The notes below the pieces were generated by a model. It saw nothing but the letters and a program-made list of their open reading frames with translations. It searched no databases and had not been told where the DNA came from. A program made the position numbers and the translations under genes. Positions 1-13,200 of a stretch of DNA of 64,000 bases are shown here, in pieces. Origin of the DNA: Pterobdella sp. o SKG-2022 (taxonomy: Eukaryota > Annelida > Clitellata > Hirudinida > Piscicolidae); the NCBI GenBank assembly GCA_964035795.1, contig OZ038321.1, forward strand, positions 3,454,721 to 3,518,720, in the 5' to 3' direction. Position 1 is the first letter of the stretch, and each line of letters starts with the position of its first letter.

Positions 1-87
1 AAACTGGTCTTTTATGAATACCACTCTTGCCTTGTCTGCACTGCACAGAATAGCTGCTTCTGCCAGCTCTACTTCTTGTTTGAATAC
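1..87 (-). CDS. Partial exon of an unidentified gene running off the left edge
   Basis: On the minus strand an AG acceptor at 89-88 is followed by 29 open codons that run to the window edge. The piece is clearly richer in G+C than the AT-rich DNA beside it. The peptide is Ala/Glu/Lys rich (core ELAEAAILCSADKARVVF) and could be helical or coiled-coil. I do not recognise the family. The splice site and composition make a real exon plausible, but 29 codons is short evidence; it could also be a repeat fragment. Confidence 0.35.
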
Positions 88-456
88 CTTTTGAAAGAAT
101 TATTAGTTAATATTAAAATATTAATTAGTAATAAATAATAATTTTTATATATGAAATTCAAATAATATTTTTTATTTAATGTTAACACAATAATGGGAAT
201 TTATTTGAAAATAAAAATCAGAATAGGATTTTTGAATAGTTATCAAATGCTAATAATAAAAATATTATATTTGACTAATAATTTGAAATATTTCATTTAA
301 ATAATAACTATAATATTATATTTAAAGATCATTTATAATTTTATATTTAAATAATAATTATACTATTATTTCTATTTCTATTTTTCGGTTCCTGCCTCTA
401 ACGTGGTGCTAGTTCTGATAAAATTAGCTTAAAGGGAAACATCTACGACAGTTGCA
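88..456. other. AT-rich low-complexity DNA
   Basis: The stretch is made of variants of TAATAATTATAATATTATATTTAAA. The same kind of sequence reappears at 2940-3240, on the other side of the LINE, so the LINE seems to have landed inside an AT-rich repeat. No gene is seen. Confidence 0.6.
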
Positions 457-2841
457 ATGAACGTTTTAACTTTCAATGTAAAAGGATTAACAAATAAATT
501 CAAGCAAAATTGTCTGCTGTAAGATAATGCGTCCTTCAAACTCGACTTTTGTCTCCTACAAAAAACGAAATGCACCGAACGTCACACCATAACAAAAAAC
601 AGCCACACAATAACTTTAACAAATTCTGACAAGTTCTATGGTTTAGGAATATGTTAAAATTCGAAAATATTCCAACTTACCAAAATAACAGAATATGGAA
701 AACGTGTGTGCTTTTACCAGCTTACCTCGAAATCAAACAATAAGGAAAAAATAGACATCATCAACGTGTACGCCCCAACCAACATACTAGCATCTTCAAA
801 ACCAGAAGAACTAGAAGAATTCTATATAAATCTCAAATCATGTATGAAAAACCTTAAATCAAATATATGGTTTATAGGTGGAGATTTCAACAGTAAAATT
901 GGGAAAAAGAAGTCAAGTACACAAGGAGGTCATAACAAAGGTTGCCAGAATAACAATGGGTTGATTTTGGAAGAGTTCATGCAAGAAAACAACCTTTTTG
1001 CATCCAACACAGCCTTCAAAAAGCAATCAAAGAAGAAAAGCACTTGGGTGGGTCATCTGAGAGGCAAAACAGTCTACAATGTAATAGATTTCATCTTAGT
1101 TCACCTAAAACTGAAAAAGTTCCTCAAAGACAGTAACACATACAGAGGAACTCTTACTCAGAGTGATCATAACTTGTTGATAGTTCAAATTAAAAAACCC
1201 AAACCATATCAATGTTGGACAAACCAATCAAAAAACTACAATGAAAAACCTAATTTCCAAGACCTTATCACCCAACAAGCCTACAAAAAATCAATAGAAA
1301 CGAGCCAAGCAACTTCACTTGAAGAAATTTTAATAAGCATAAAACAAGTATCAAATACTTGCTTCAAAAAGTCATCCAAAAAAACCTTTGAGTATCAAAA
1401 GTAATACAACTGCAAAACCACTCAAGATGAAAGATTTCATGCAACATTACAAAAGCAAATTTTCAAAAAACAACCAACACACAAAACAACAACACAATAA
1501 TAGCAAAATAAATGAAATAAATATCTTTGAAGTAGAAAATACTATAAAGAAACTGAAAACCAACAAGTTTCCAGGAAAAGACAACATCTTCAGTGAAGAA
1601 CTCAAACTTCTAGGAGCAAATATGAAAAAAACAGTTACAATACTATTAAACAGAGAACTTCAAAGCAACAATTTTTCTCAATCAATCTTTAACCATGGCA
1701 TTATTATACCAATAACAAAAAAGGGCAAACCTCTTTCTCCAATAAACACAAGGCCTGTCATCTTACTAAACACAATAAGAAAACTCTTATCATTAATAAT
1801 ACTCAATAGAATAAGACCTTTCATAGAAAAATACCTTCCCATTACCCACGCAGCATACAGACCAACTAGGTCAACAACAAGCATCCTATGGGCTCATAAA
1901 ATAGCAATTGAAGACAAAGTGAAATCAGGATGTACAATGAAAATAACCAGCATTGATCTGTCATCTGCTTTCGACACCATAAACAGGAAAAAACTTATAG
2001 AAATTTTAAGCACCATAATCCCAGAATCTGAACTCAAAATAATCGAACTTCTTTTAACAAACACCATCTTAGCCATAAGATACAATAAAAACACTTGCAA
2101 AAGCTATACCACAAACATAGGATGCCCTCAAGGAGATGCTCTGTGCCCTGTCTTGTTCACGGTATACCTAGAAGCATGCATGAAAGAAATAAGAACCACC
2201 TACCCAGAAAACTCCTATGAACTCATTTACGCCGATGCCGTAAATTTCGTCTCATCAAGTGACATTAAACTAGATGAAATTGAAGCAATATTCCGCAAAT
2301 GGGGTCTCACGCTCAACAAAAGTAAAACGGAAGAAAGGCTGATTAATGAAGAGAACACTGTGTGGAAGACAATGAAAATCCTTGGAAGCTACGTCGGTAC
2401 ATGTGAGGATATCAAAAAAAGGAAAACTCTGGCAACTCTAGCGATGAACAGATTAAACCCAATTTGGAAGAGTGGGATAAGTATAGGGAAAAAAAAAGAA
2501 TTTATAAAGCTTATGTTCTCTCAATTTTCCTATATGGCTGCAGTGCTTGGGCAAACTCTAAAAGCATCAGAAGCTCAATAGACTCTTTCCAAAGAAAGCA
2601 CTTACGAAGACTGGAAAAAGTACATTAGCCAAATGTTATGAAAAACGAAGAATGCGACTCCGTCATACCACCTCTGCACCAGAAAGTGAGACTGAGAAGG
2701 TTGAAAATGCTGGGACACATATGCCGTAACGACTTGCCAGCAAAAAACATTTTGGGAAAAGCCCTAAAGAATTCCAAGAGAAAAAGAGGCAGACCACCAT
2801 CAACTCTTCTCAACACATTAATAAATGATATGAACTCTTAA
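457..2841 (+). mobile_element. Dead APE-type non-LTR retrotransposon (LINE), EN plus RT
   Basis: An apurinic-type endonuclease domain starts at the ATG at 457 and shows INVYAPTN, GGDFNSKIG and SDHNLL. It is broken by in-frame stops at 520 and 655. After a frame change near 1390 the reverse transcriptase runs to 2581, with a finger block near 1690-1880, AFDTIN in the palm, GCPQGDAL, and YADAVNF where active enzymes have YADD. After another stop and frame change, 2638-2841 encodes a basic tail with RRLKMLGHI and KRGRPPSTL, as in RTE-like and related LINEs. The element cannot be autonomous: stops, frameshifts and loss of a catalytic Asp. The clade is uncertain. Confidence 0.85.
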
Positions 2842-4142
2842 ATTAAACATGGACAACATTGAAAAAATCGATAAAAATGCGTATCAAGGAATTATTGGGA
2901 CTCATTGTTAACTGTGATTATGTCTAGAGACGAAAATTAATTATATATATTATTTCTAAATAATAATATTATTTTATATTTAAATAATAATTATAATAAT
3001 ATATTCAAATAATTATTATATTATTATGTCCAAATAGTAATTATAATATTATTTTTTAATAATAATTATATTATTATATTTAAATAATAATTGCATTATT
3101 ACATTTGAATAGTAATTACTGGAAAATTTTTATGAATATAATTTTAAAATTGAAAAAAAATTATATAAAAATAATAACTATAATATTTTATTTCAATAAT
3201 AATTATTATATCATATTAAAATAATAATTAGAATATTGTGTTTTTATAATATATAAAATACAACAATAATCAACATTTAACGCCATGAACAAGCTTAAAA
3301 TACATTTACTTAATCTCACCACGAGGTATTAGCAAAAATATAAGTCTTTAGTTTTTGATTGTGTTCAACAAAAAAGCAACGAGCAAACAAGCAAAAATGA
3401 AAAAAAATAAGCAAACATACAAACCTTCAGAAAAAAATGCAGAAAAGCATACAAAAACTCGGAAAAAAATATTTAAAAACATGCAGTAATACAAACATGT
3501 AGCAAAACATACAGACACTTATACAAACTTTGTAGCAGTGTCCAAGACCATACAAGCCTTTTTTGTATGTAGGATCTTCACAATACCCAAGCTCATTAAT
3601 TCCTGCAAAAATGTAATATCATTATCATCATATATCATTTCAACTGCCTCAGGAACCTTGAACTTCGTTTAATATATCAAGTTATGAGCATTTTTTTGAA
3701 AAAATATGAGAAAAATTTTTAAAAATTACCAAAATTTTTTTAAAAATTATGACTATTCCCTAAAAAATTATTAAAAATCAGAAGGAATTTATTAAAAAAA
3801 AATGTCTCTAAGACTGGAGAATTTCATCCCACAAGTTTAAACTGAAAATCGAACCTTCTATGTAGTTCTTTATGAGAATTTTGAGATAATTGATTCTATC
3901 GATAAGCACGTTTATGATGTTGGTCTGTTCGTTGAGGATTATCATAGTACGGTTGGTGATGTCACAGTTTGGTAACCTATCAGGGTCTGAATGAGATTTT
4001 ATATTTTGTTATCGTTGCCTGTCTCAACAGATTGTTAAACCTAATGTTTCAAATAGATCTTTAAATACCAGCCTATTATCCCTTTGAACAACATTTATAC
4101 AAGTTTTTTACAAATTATTAGAAATAATTAAATTCCGTTTTG
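2842..4142. other. Non-coding AT-rich DNA between two LINEs
   Basis: 2940-3240 is the TAATAATTATAAT repeat that also lies left of the first LINE. 3370-3540 is A-rich low complexity with repeated GCAAACA/CATACA words. I see no open frame, RNA gene or element ends in the rest. Confidence 0.5.
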
Positions 4143-5335
4143 GTTTCGCTAGACCTTTCTGCTGCTTTTGACACTCTTGACCACAATATCTTAATTGATA
4201 TTTTGAATAGACACTTCAATATTTCTGATCTCGCTCTTTTTTGGTTTCGCTCTTACCTCTCAACGTTTTCAGTTCGTTAAAATGGACAATTTCTCTTCTT
4301 CTCTTACATCACTCAACTCAGGCGTGCCGCAGGGCTCCATTCTGGGACCAATCCTCTTCTCTCTTTATACATCACTCATGTGTAGCATTATTGTATAGCA
4401 CGACTTGCTTTTTTACCAGTTCGCTGATGACATCACTCTTTTCGCCGGAGTCTCTCACCCAGATCCTAGCCCCACTCTCCTTAAATTATCCAGTTGTCTT
4501 TCCGCTCTAAACTCCTGGTTTTCCCAAAGCCAACTGAAACTAAACTCTACTAAGACTGAGGTGATGTTTGTCGACAGCTCTCGTCTTTTAGCAAAATACA
4601 ATCTCCCTTCTGTGGTAACTCTCGACAGCACCATACTTCCTATATCTTCCAAGCTCAAAATCTTAGGTGTCGCCTAAGATTCAAATTTGAACTTTGCTCA
4701 CTTTATTTCTCAAATAATCCAATCTTCCAATTTCCATATCTATGCCATAAAATAAGTACGCAAATTCTTACCTCTTTCCACTGCTAATGCCCTCTTTATC
4801 TCACTAGTTCTTTCCAGATTGGAATACTGTAATTCTCTCCTTTGCGGGCAGTCAAACTATCTTTTATGCAAACTTCAAGCCCTCCAAAACCACGCGGCCA
4901 AGACGGTTCTTCAAGCTGATTATTTCAGCTCTTCCACCGACTGTCTTGATCGTTTGCACTGGTTACCTGTCTCCCAAAGATGCAAGTTTAAATTACTTTG
5001 GCTCATTGCATGCACTCTCAAACTTGAACAACCTGCTTATCTTTTTGATCTTTTGTCAATCAGACACACACGTCAAACACTCAGGTCCTTGCACTCTGGT
5101 TTTCAGCTTCATCAACCTGTTTCTTCAGGCTTGTTTACTAGTGGCTCTTTTTCTCACTAGGCTCCACGTCTGTGGAATTCACTTCCTTCTAACTTGCGCT
5201 CACCGCCTTCTCTCATGAACTTTCGCAAACTTTTGAAAACTCACTTATGCCATAAACATCTCCAGTCATAATCTCTTACAAACCTTGAGCGCCTCTGAAG
5301 CAATCTTGAATTGATAACTGTGCGCTATAAAAATC

Positions 5336-5337
<2 letters not shown>
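4143..5337 (+). mobile_element. 5'-truncated L2/CR1-like LINE, decayed
   Basis: Reverse-transcriptase blocks appear in order across shifted frames: SLDLSAAFDTLDH at 4145, SGVPQGSILGP near 4320, QFADDITLF near 4415 with the catalytic FADD intact, LNSTKTEVMF, then SRLEYCNSLL, LHWLPVSQRCKFKLLW and an RLWNSLP-type tail near 5170. This order and the C-terminal motifs fit CR1/L2-type LINEs. Stops and frame changes (for example at 4675 and 5157) break it. The 5' part is missing, as usual for incomplete reverse transcription. The 3' end is GCGCTATAAAAATCTT followed by an AAT tail. Confidence 0.85.
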
Positions 5338-5390
<53 letters not shown>

Positions 5391-5404
5391 TAATAATAAT
5401 AATA
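5338..5404 (+). repeat. (AAT)n tail of the LINE
   Basis: About 22 AAT units with one GAT variant directly follow the LINE 3' end. This is the usual short-tandem tail of L2-like elements. Confidence 0.85.
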
Positions 5405-8400
5405 ATATATTTTAAATGATATTATCAAATGTTGAAAGTGGTTTAAACGAATCTAAAATTGTTATTAACTAAACTAGTTTAAACGAAGCTAAATTCAAAT
5501 TGTTCAACATAGTAGAATTTGCTAAGAATTTGCAAGGATAATTTGAAGCATTAAAAAGTGTTGAAATTCACAATTTGTGCTCAAGGCCAACCTAGTGTTA
5601 AAAGTTGTGGTGTTAATGACGTTTTATTGAGACTAATATAAAAAGTTAACTTAGTACTAGTGTTTATAATTCTTTTTAAAAGCTTATATAATGTTAATAG
5701 TAGCGATACTTAAAAACCAGAATAGAGTTAACAGTGATACAGTTTGTAACTCAGTTTCAAGCCCAATACAGTATTATATGGCAATGAAGCAGACGACATA
5801 CCACAGCAAAAGGAAGGTATTGTGATGTACTTTGAAAATGACGTTTCTGGCTGGAATTTTGTTGTTTAATAAGGTTAATAATAATAAAATCGATAAAAAA
5901 ATAATAATTAGTTAAATAAAAAATGCTGATTAATATAAAAAATTGTTGAATAAATTAAAAAAACAGTTTTAAATCAATAAATTAAGTCGATAGAAACCAT
6001 AAACTGACAAAAGTTCATTGACTGAATGACACGAAGGGTTTTCAAAAATGTTAATGGTCCCAACCCATTATATCGTTATTATCCCATGACGTCTCAAACA
6101 TTATTATAGAGTTAATAGTTTTGCGGGTTTGCCTTTGAATAATTAAATCCATAGATAATTAAATCCATAAAAAGCCGTTTTGAATCTCCATTATAAAGTA
6201 AAAAGAGCGTTTTAAAATGCTTCATATTATTAGATTATAAAAATTTATGTCTTACTTGCTAATAAAAAAAATCAAAATTAAGGATTTTTTAATACTTGAA
6301 ATTTATCAATGAAATTCAAACAAAACATTTTGGAATAAAACCAACTTTTAAAACGGTTCTTATTTGGGATATTATTAATAAATAAGACTTACGAAAAGCT
6401 TCGTGATTTAGATTAATAAATACTTTGTGCTTGTGTTTACTACACTATTATCGATAAATTTTTGAATAAACCCACCGTGGGATCAACAGTGTAACTGAGA
6501 GTTGGACAATCTGGAAACAATGATAAAACATGAAGAAATATCAAAAGAATTATACAAAAGTAAATGAAAACTAAAATTCTTGTTGTTAAAATCTTTTGTG
6601 TAAAAAAGGAGTCTACACATCACAAAGCTTTCAATAGCTTTATTAAGATGTGAATCTTTAAAAACAACTAGAAGCCCTTGTCCGTATAACTACTTTTTGG
6701 CACATTTCAATCATATTACCACAATTTAAAACGTTATTCAGATTTATCTCCGAGTTAAATGACTATTATTTTGAATAAATTTGAAGATTTTTTAAATTTC
6801 AGAGTCACGTAACATTATGGCTTTCACAGAATGATTGCCAATTGAATTTTATAAAATTAGCAAAACATTTGTTAGACAAAAGAGCTATTCATAGTTGGGC
6901 CGTGACACAAAGAAAAGATTATTCTATTAATAAATGTCATGACAACGACTCAATGCCATAAGACTCGTTTGTCTTCAAAATATATTCATAAAAACAATTA
7001 AAAATTCAGAATATTTGAAACTAAAAACCCTTCAAAGTTGCTTTTCTAACTCAATAATGATAAACAGTACTAAATAAATATTAATGAAATTAATGAAAAT
7101 GATAGTAAAATAGTGACAAACTAACTGTTTGGAGAAGAGCAGAAGGAGACAAACCCCTCAAAAGTTCTTGGCCAGCTAGACCTGCTTAAGTCCAGAGTGG
7201 TACCCAAAGGGATATCAAAAGGATAGACAAAATTTCTAGATGAAAGTCTGATAGAAGAACTAGATGAATAGGTGTATGGCACTGAGATTTTGTTGTAAGC
7301 GTTGCCTGGACTGTAGAGGCCCAGTCGGTCGTTACTGTTTATAGACAGCGGGTTAACGAAGGAGACCTTGGTAGTGTGGGATTTATTTTTTATAAAAATA
7401 ATTTTTCATTATTATTTTTTATATTATTGATCATTAAGAATTATTCTGTCATTATTTTTAAACATTTTTATCAATTGTAAGTTTAACTAATGGGTAAGTG
7501 ATTAAGTTCAATGAAAGAGAAAAAAAATGAACACGTTAAGAATGAGGAGATTAATTTGATAGGATTTTTAAAAGTAGGATGCTATAATTTAGTCACAAAA
7601 CTAATATGATTTTCTCCAGTTAAAATAGATATAGTTATTTATTGATTTGTTTTCAAAAGTCACTTTGAAGCTATGCAGTTGTCACAATTGAACGTGGGTT
7701 TAGCTCAACAATAGTCTTTATTATGTATTTTGAAGCTCCCAATCTTTTTAGCATAAAATATGCTTTATTAGTTATTAATTTTCTGTTAATTTGAATCTAT
7801 AAAACCTGATCAAGATAAAATATTTATTAAAGACCATACCGACAATGGAGAAAGAATTTTTAAATTTTAAATCGGAGAAATTACTAAATATACGTTAAAC
7901 TTTAGCTTTTTAGATACATCATAAGGTATTTTAAGTAACTAATTTTTCAAAATTTCACGCCAACTCTATAACTTTTCAATACACCGTTATCGAAAAGCTG
8001 CGTAATAAAAATGATAATAAAATATGAAGTGTTTAATAATTTCGTAGCTTTATAAGCAATATTAGCCTAGTATCTCTAAAAGTTTAACATTCGTAATTTT
8101 AAATCTATACAAAAAAATACTATTGTTCTGCATACAATCTTGTAGAAACGTAATACAAATGTGTAAAAAAAATACAATACGTTGAACATACTCCTCTTTA
8201 AAAAAACTTTTTTTTTCTCATACAAGTGTTTTAGGCTAGTTTTCTTTATCGTATCCATGTATCTAGACAAAACGTTCTATGGGAACAAAGTGTGTATGTT
8301 AATACACCATTGAAATATTCTTAGTAGAATTTTCACAAAGTACTATTATATTCCTTAAAAACGCACTAGTAAAAATTTTTTCAAAAATTTACTACAAATG

Positions 8401-10289
8401 CTATTAAAACATTCCCCAAAAATGATCAAAAAGACACTTGAGGCATGCCCAACTCTTACCACAAGTATACTGTTTCAAAACACCAACAAACTGGTCACAA
8501 ATACACCATGAAACACCCCAAAACTGACCAAAAATTCTCTCTGAGAGACTTGCAGGGAAGTAGGGTTGACTTTGACAGACCATTTGAGGACATATCGATC
8601 TTGCGTTATTCTCGACCACACCTGAACTTCAAAAGGTTCTATGGTACAAGCTTTAACTATCATTGCTCTGAAGCTTCCTTGGTCTAGAGGTCTGTCTACC
8701 TCTATAGCCACGCTGTTCTGAGAGTCGAGCATTTTCAATCCACAGCATTCTATGGCTGCTGAAGTTTGGGTGTGTTTCATTATTGGGGTGAGAATTAGTG
8801 GGAATTAGTTCAGAAATTTTTGGAAGGTTTTTTAAGTGGAGAAACTATATTAAACGCGCGTGTCTTTTTAACTATGGAACTTCACAAGCACTAATGAAGA
8901 GTTGCTAAAGTCTTAATATAATGAGTTTTAAACTTTTAAAATTACCTTGTTGGTGTGAGGCTTTACAGAAAAACAAAACGAAGAATGTTTTAAGTAAAAT
9001 TTTGACAAATGACATTTTGAAACCAAACTGTAAATTTTCTCAACTTTTTATGTTTTTAATTTAAAAATATTTAAAATATTCAGTTAATCTACCAAATATA
9101 TAAATCTATAGAAATTTGTGTAAAGCAAAAGGATACTCCAACGTAATCTCAGACAATTGCTTAAGCTTTGTGTTGCAATCTAAACCCTTCTGTAAGTGCT
9201 ATTTAAACTTGCATGCCATTGTCGTGCAATATATTTGTTATTATTGTTTATTTTATTGCCAAAAAGTTAATAAGAATGTATATTTAATTAAAATATAATT
9301 TTGATCCATGAAATTAGCTTTATATATTTATTTAAAAATACAACTTAATTTAAATTGGAATTAGCTTAAAAAATACTTGTAAAATATAGCTATAATTATA
9401 ATAAAACACTATTTTGATGTAACAGCAATAGTTTAAAAAAAATGCATAATCGTATTCAATGACTTGTTCACGGTTAGGTAAGGGCGAGGAATTCGCGGAA
9501 TGTTATCAAAAACAAGCACTCTAAGTGTGAAAACATTAAAAAAAAAATAATAGAATCTTTCAAGGCTAAAGTTTTAAAATCCATTTAATTTATTTTAAAG
9601 CTTAAGAAATCCTAGGTCTTCATGTTATTTTAAAAGTGATTAAGTTCTGTAGAGTGGTGATGATTCTATTTTATAATGAATGGCTCAAGCAATATTTCAT
9701 CTTGGTATTTGGCCACATATGACTTCAGATCACTCGATAATGTAATTAATAGTTATATTCTGAACACATTCATACGCTTGAATGGAAGGTAGTTCTTTAA
9801 TAAATCATACAAATAAGCTCAACTGAGCAATGAATTTTTACAACTTAACCCACAATTTGTGGAATTTTTTTTTGATTTCTATAAGAAAATGTCATTCAAG
9901 TTTTGTATTTATCACAACGATAAAATAAACTCATAATTAGAAAATAAAACAGGAATATTTCAAGTTAGTTTCAAATAGATCACATTGTGAGCTTGCTGGT
10001 ATGGCAGTTGACGATATAAAAACTGGGAATGGTATCTTATCAATCAAATCCTTTTTATAGCCCGTTTTCCTTTACCAAGAGTATCATAGTAATTAAAAAG
10101 CTCCAATCTTCGAAAAAACTTATAACATCAAGTGCCCAAAAATCTGTCTCATGGGGAATAGCATGTTCAACTAGCAATTATCACATTTATATATCCACAA
10201 ATCAGTTTTCGATGGAAACAAACACAAGTTATTTCCTTAGTCCACAAAACTTTCGTAGAAAAATCTTACAATATCAAATGATAATGTAA
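5405..10289. other. Intergenic, no convincing gene
   Basis: Mostly AT-rich single-copy-looking DNA. 6390-6440 carries half of palindromic family A (CTTACGAAAAGCTTCGTG then AATACTTTGTG). 7125-7380 and 8445-8780 are richer in G+C. The second contains a 101-codon open frame on the minus strand (8780-8475) with no recognisable motif and no good splice context, so I do not call it. The last part holds the 3' side of the DEG/ENaC gene; no clear poly(A) signal was found. Confidence 0.5.
6390..6440. mobile_element. Half copy of palindromic family A
   Basis: The segment matches the right arm of the perfect inverted repeat at 27919-28051: the CTTACGAAAAGCTTCGTG core followed by AATAAATACTTTGTG. No left arm is visible next to it. 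Confidence 0.6.
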
Positions 10290-13200
10290 TCAGTTTTTAT
10301 CTATGGCTTTTTGAAAAGTAGCCATATCTTGCTTGATATCGAGATAGGAGAGGTTGGCAGGGTTGGATGTCATGGGTAGATCCTGCGGGTTCTCCCAGGC
10401 TGTCTTGCTCTCTAATGGCGCAACTTTGTTATCAAGATCGTCCACTTTGTTTGGTTTCTTCTTGCAGCACAGTTTCATTAATCCTAGCCTTGTGAGGTCT
10501 ATGAACAACTCAACAAACTCGATAATAGTGAGAATTGAAAAGCCGATGTAGAGACCCAAAATGCCGCCCATGTCTGACATGAAGTCTTGCATCTGATGAG
10601 TATAATGGTGTTTAATGGTAAATTTATTTAATTATATACTCAATACCTACAAACCGTCATCGATATTGAGATTTGTTAAAAAAATTGAAAAGAGTTCACA
10701 CGAGGACATATTAAATAGGTGCTTAACAGTACGTATGTAGATTTCGGCGTTTGGTTGATAGGTAAAAACTCTTGGATTTTTTACTAATTAGCTTCGTTTA
10801 ACATTTAAAATAATAATTTGACTAAAGAAATGATGATTCAAAGCTCATAGAATTTCGAAAATCAAACAGATAAACAATCTTGTGAATTTCAAATAGCTTT
10901 ATCAACCACTTGTAACTCTTATTATTATCATGGTTAAGGATCTGGACTTTCATTCTTTGTTAAGTAATTGACTAAAAACGTCAGGCATTATACATAATGG
11001 CTGAAATTTCAAATTTCATCTAAGACCCCAGTTTTTATTCTTTTAAACCGACGGCGTGCATTTAAAACTTCAACTTAGAATCAAAAAAAGCTAATTACTA
11101 GAGTAAATTAGTTAAGAAATAGCTTTAAGTGCCGAATGTGTACCTAGCTTTCATAACGAGCGCCTTTTTATTCAGGAAGTCCTTATACAATAAAGTCAAA
11201 ATTAACGAAGTGATTAGCAAAACAATTAATGAAGCAACATTACAACAAAAAGCTTTGAAAACAAGCATTAAACAGTATAAAAAATTTTATTGGTGAAACA
11301 AAAAATTTCTTCCATTTTTTAAAAAAATCAATTAAAATTAATATAAATATTCTCTTAGAAACATCGTAAGTATCTTGTATTTTAAATTCCAGTTTTTATT
11401 CTTCTTATAATAAAAACTAATATAAATATTGAAATAAATACTTTGTGTTTGTGTCCTTACAATTTAATTTAGGCTATTATACTTCTTTAAAAATTAATGA
11501 CTAGAAAAAATAAGCGAAGCATAAAAACATAACAATTTTAAAATTTTTTTTGAAACAACAAAACAAATGTGAATACTTCGTAAGCTGGAGACTCAGAGAT
11601 CGAAGTATATGTAAAATCTTTCACGTAAATGTTCAGCATACCATAGTCACTAGAATCATAGAAGGCTATATGATGTGCCATACTTGAATACATTCCCATC
11701 TCGAACATTACGTTCTGTGAGGTTCATACAAAGTTGTTTACCTTTAGCCATATTTATCTATTATCAGAATTATTATTAGAAGAAAATCCACAGAAGTGTT
11801 TATCGGCCCTATGAAATCAGCGTTTAAAAGAGTTCTACCACTGATATCATTTGGGTCCATCACTTTTATATAACTACCATGTATGAAAGCAAAACAAAAA
11901 GCATAATAAAAAGTACAGTTATCTCCACCGCACTTGACACAGTACAACGAAACTTACTCATAGACATCTGCTCTGTATTTTTCTCTGCAGATGACATCAC
12001 ATTTATAACATAGCTCTTTCAAACACCTCCTTCACAATCAAATCTATTCGAGACAACAATAGGTGCACCACGAGGAGATAGCCTGAGCCCTATAATGTAT
12101 TGCTCTACAGTTGTGGCATGGGGTTACTGACGATAACAGGTGAAGAAAAGCTGGACGCATTCCACCGTCATTTTTTTCGAAAAATCATAGGCGTTTTTTG
12201 ACCAAAAAAAAATCACAAATGATGAACTATACATTCAAACAAGCCAAATAAAACTAAGCTCCATAATAAGAAACAGAAGACTCACCTTACTAGGACACAT
12301 ATCGGCCCCTATAGCTCAATATTTGAGCATTAGACTAATCATCTAAAGTTACCGGGTTCGATCCTGCGTGAGCCGACTGTCCCACAGTGTGTTTTCGCTA
12401 CATTAAATTTTTAGCAAGCACTTTGATCTTTAAGGAAAAGCGCTTTATAAATACCGGGTTAATAATAATAATAATAATAATAATTATAATAATAATAAGA
12501 TTGTTTCCAGACTCGCCTGCACAAACATCAATGGATGCAAACTTCCACGCTCCAACCAAACCAACCTGAGATCGACCAAAAACCACTATTGTATCCGTTC
12601 TACAAAAAGACCTCAGGTCCTTCAACTTCAATTTAAATAAATTGGATGATTTACATAAAATTAGAACAAATGCCACTGACAACAAAAATGGAAAAAATGA
12701 AAGTTTGAATAAAAAAAAGAATATTGAAAATGCTTTGATGCAGCCCTTTGAGCATTGGAAAGCTCAGTATTTTATCTGACAATGACCACTGTGACTTGTT
12801 TTAATAAAAGTCAGCCCATATAGATCAGAGGTAAAGCTTTAGACTAATTATCTAAAGTTACCGGGTTCGATCCCGCGTGGTCCGACAATTAGCACCTGTT
12901 CCACAGTTTGTTTTCGCTACATTAAATTTGTAGCAGGCGCTTTGATCTCTGAGTAATATTGCTTTAAAAACAGCCCATTACATACATTGCATTACATTAA
13001 AATTCATTTGTGAATTATATTCGTAGAAAAGTGTTAAATATGGATTGGAAATGGAGATTCTAACCAAATACTCATCAGAGGGCCATTTTTCTGTTGTCAC
13101 TTCTAGGTTGTAAGTAGTCTCTCTGGGCAAAGTTTATCATTACGCAAAAAGAATTCAAAAACGAAAGTTGTACATATCAGTAAACTAACTTTGAGATAAA

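Noticed and set aside
8475..8780. 101-codon frame on the minus strand in a richer G+C patch
   Set aside because: No motif, no partner exons and no clear splice sites. A repeat fragment is as likely.
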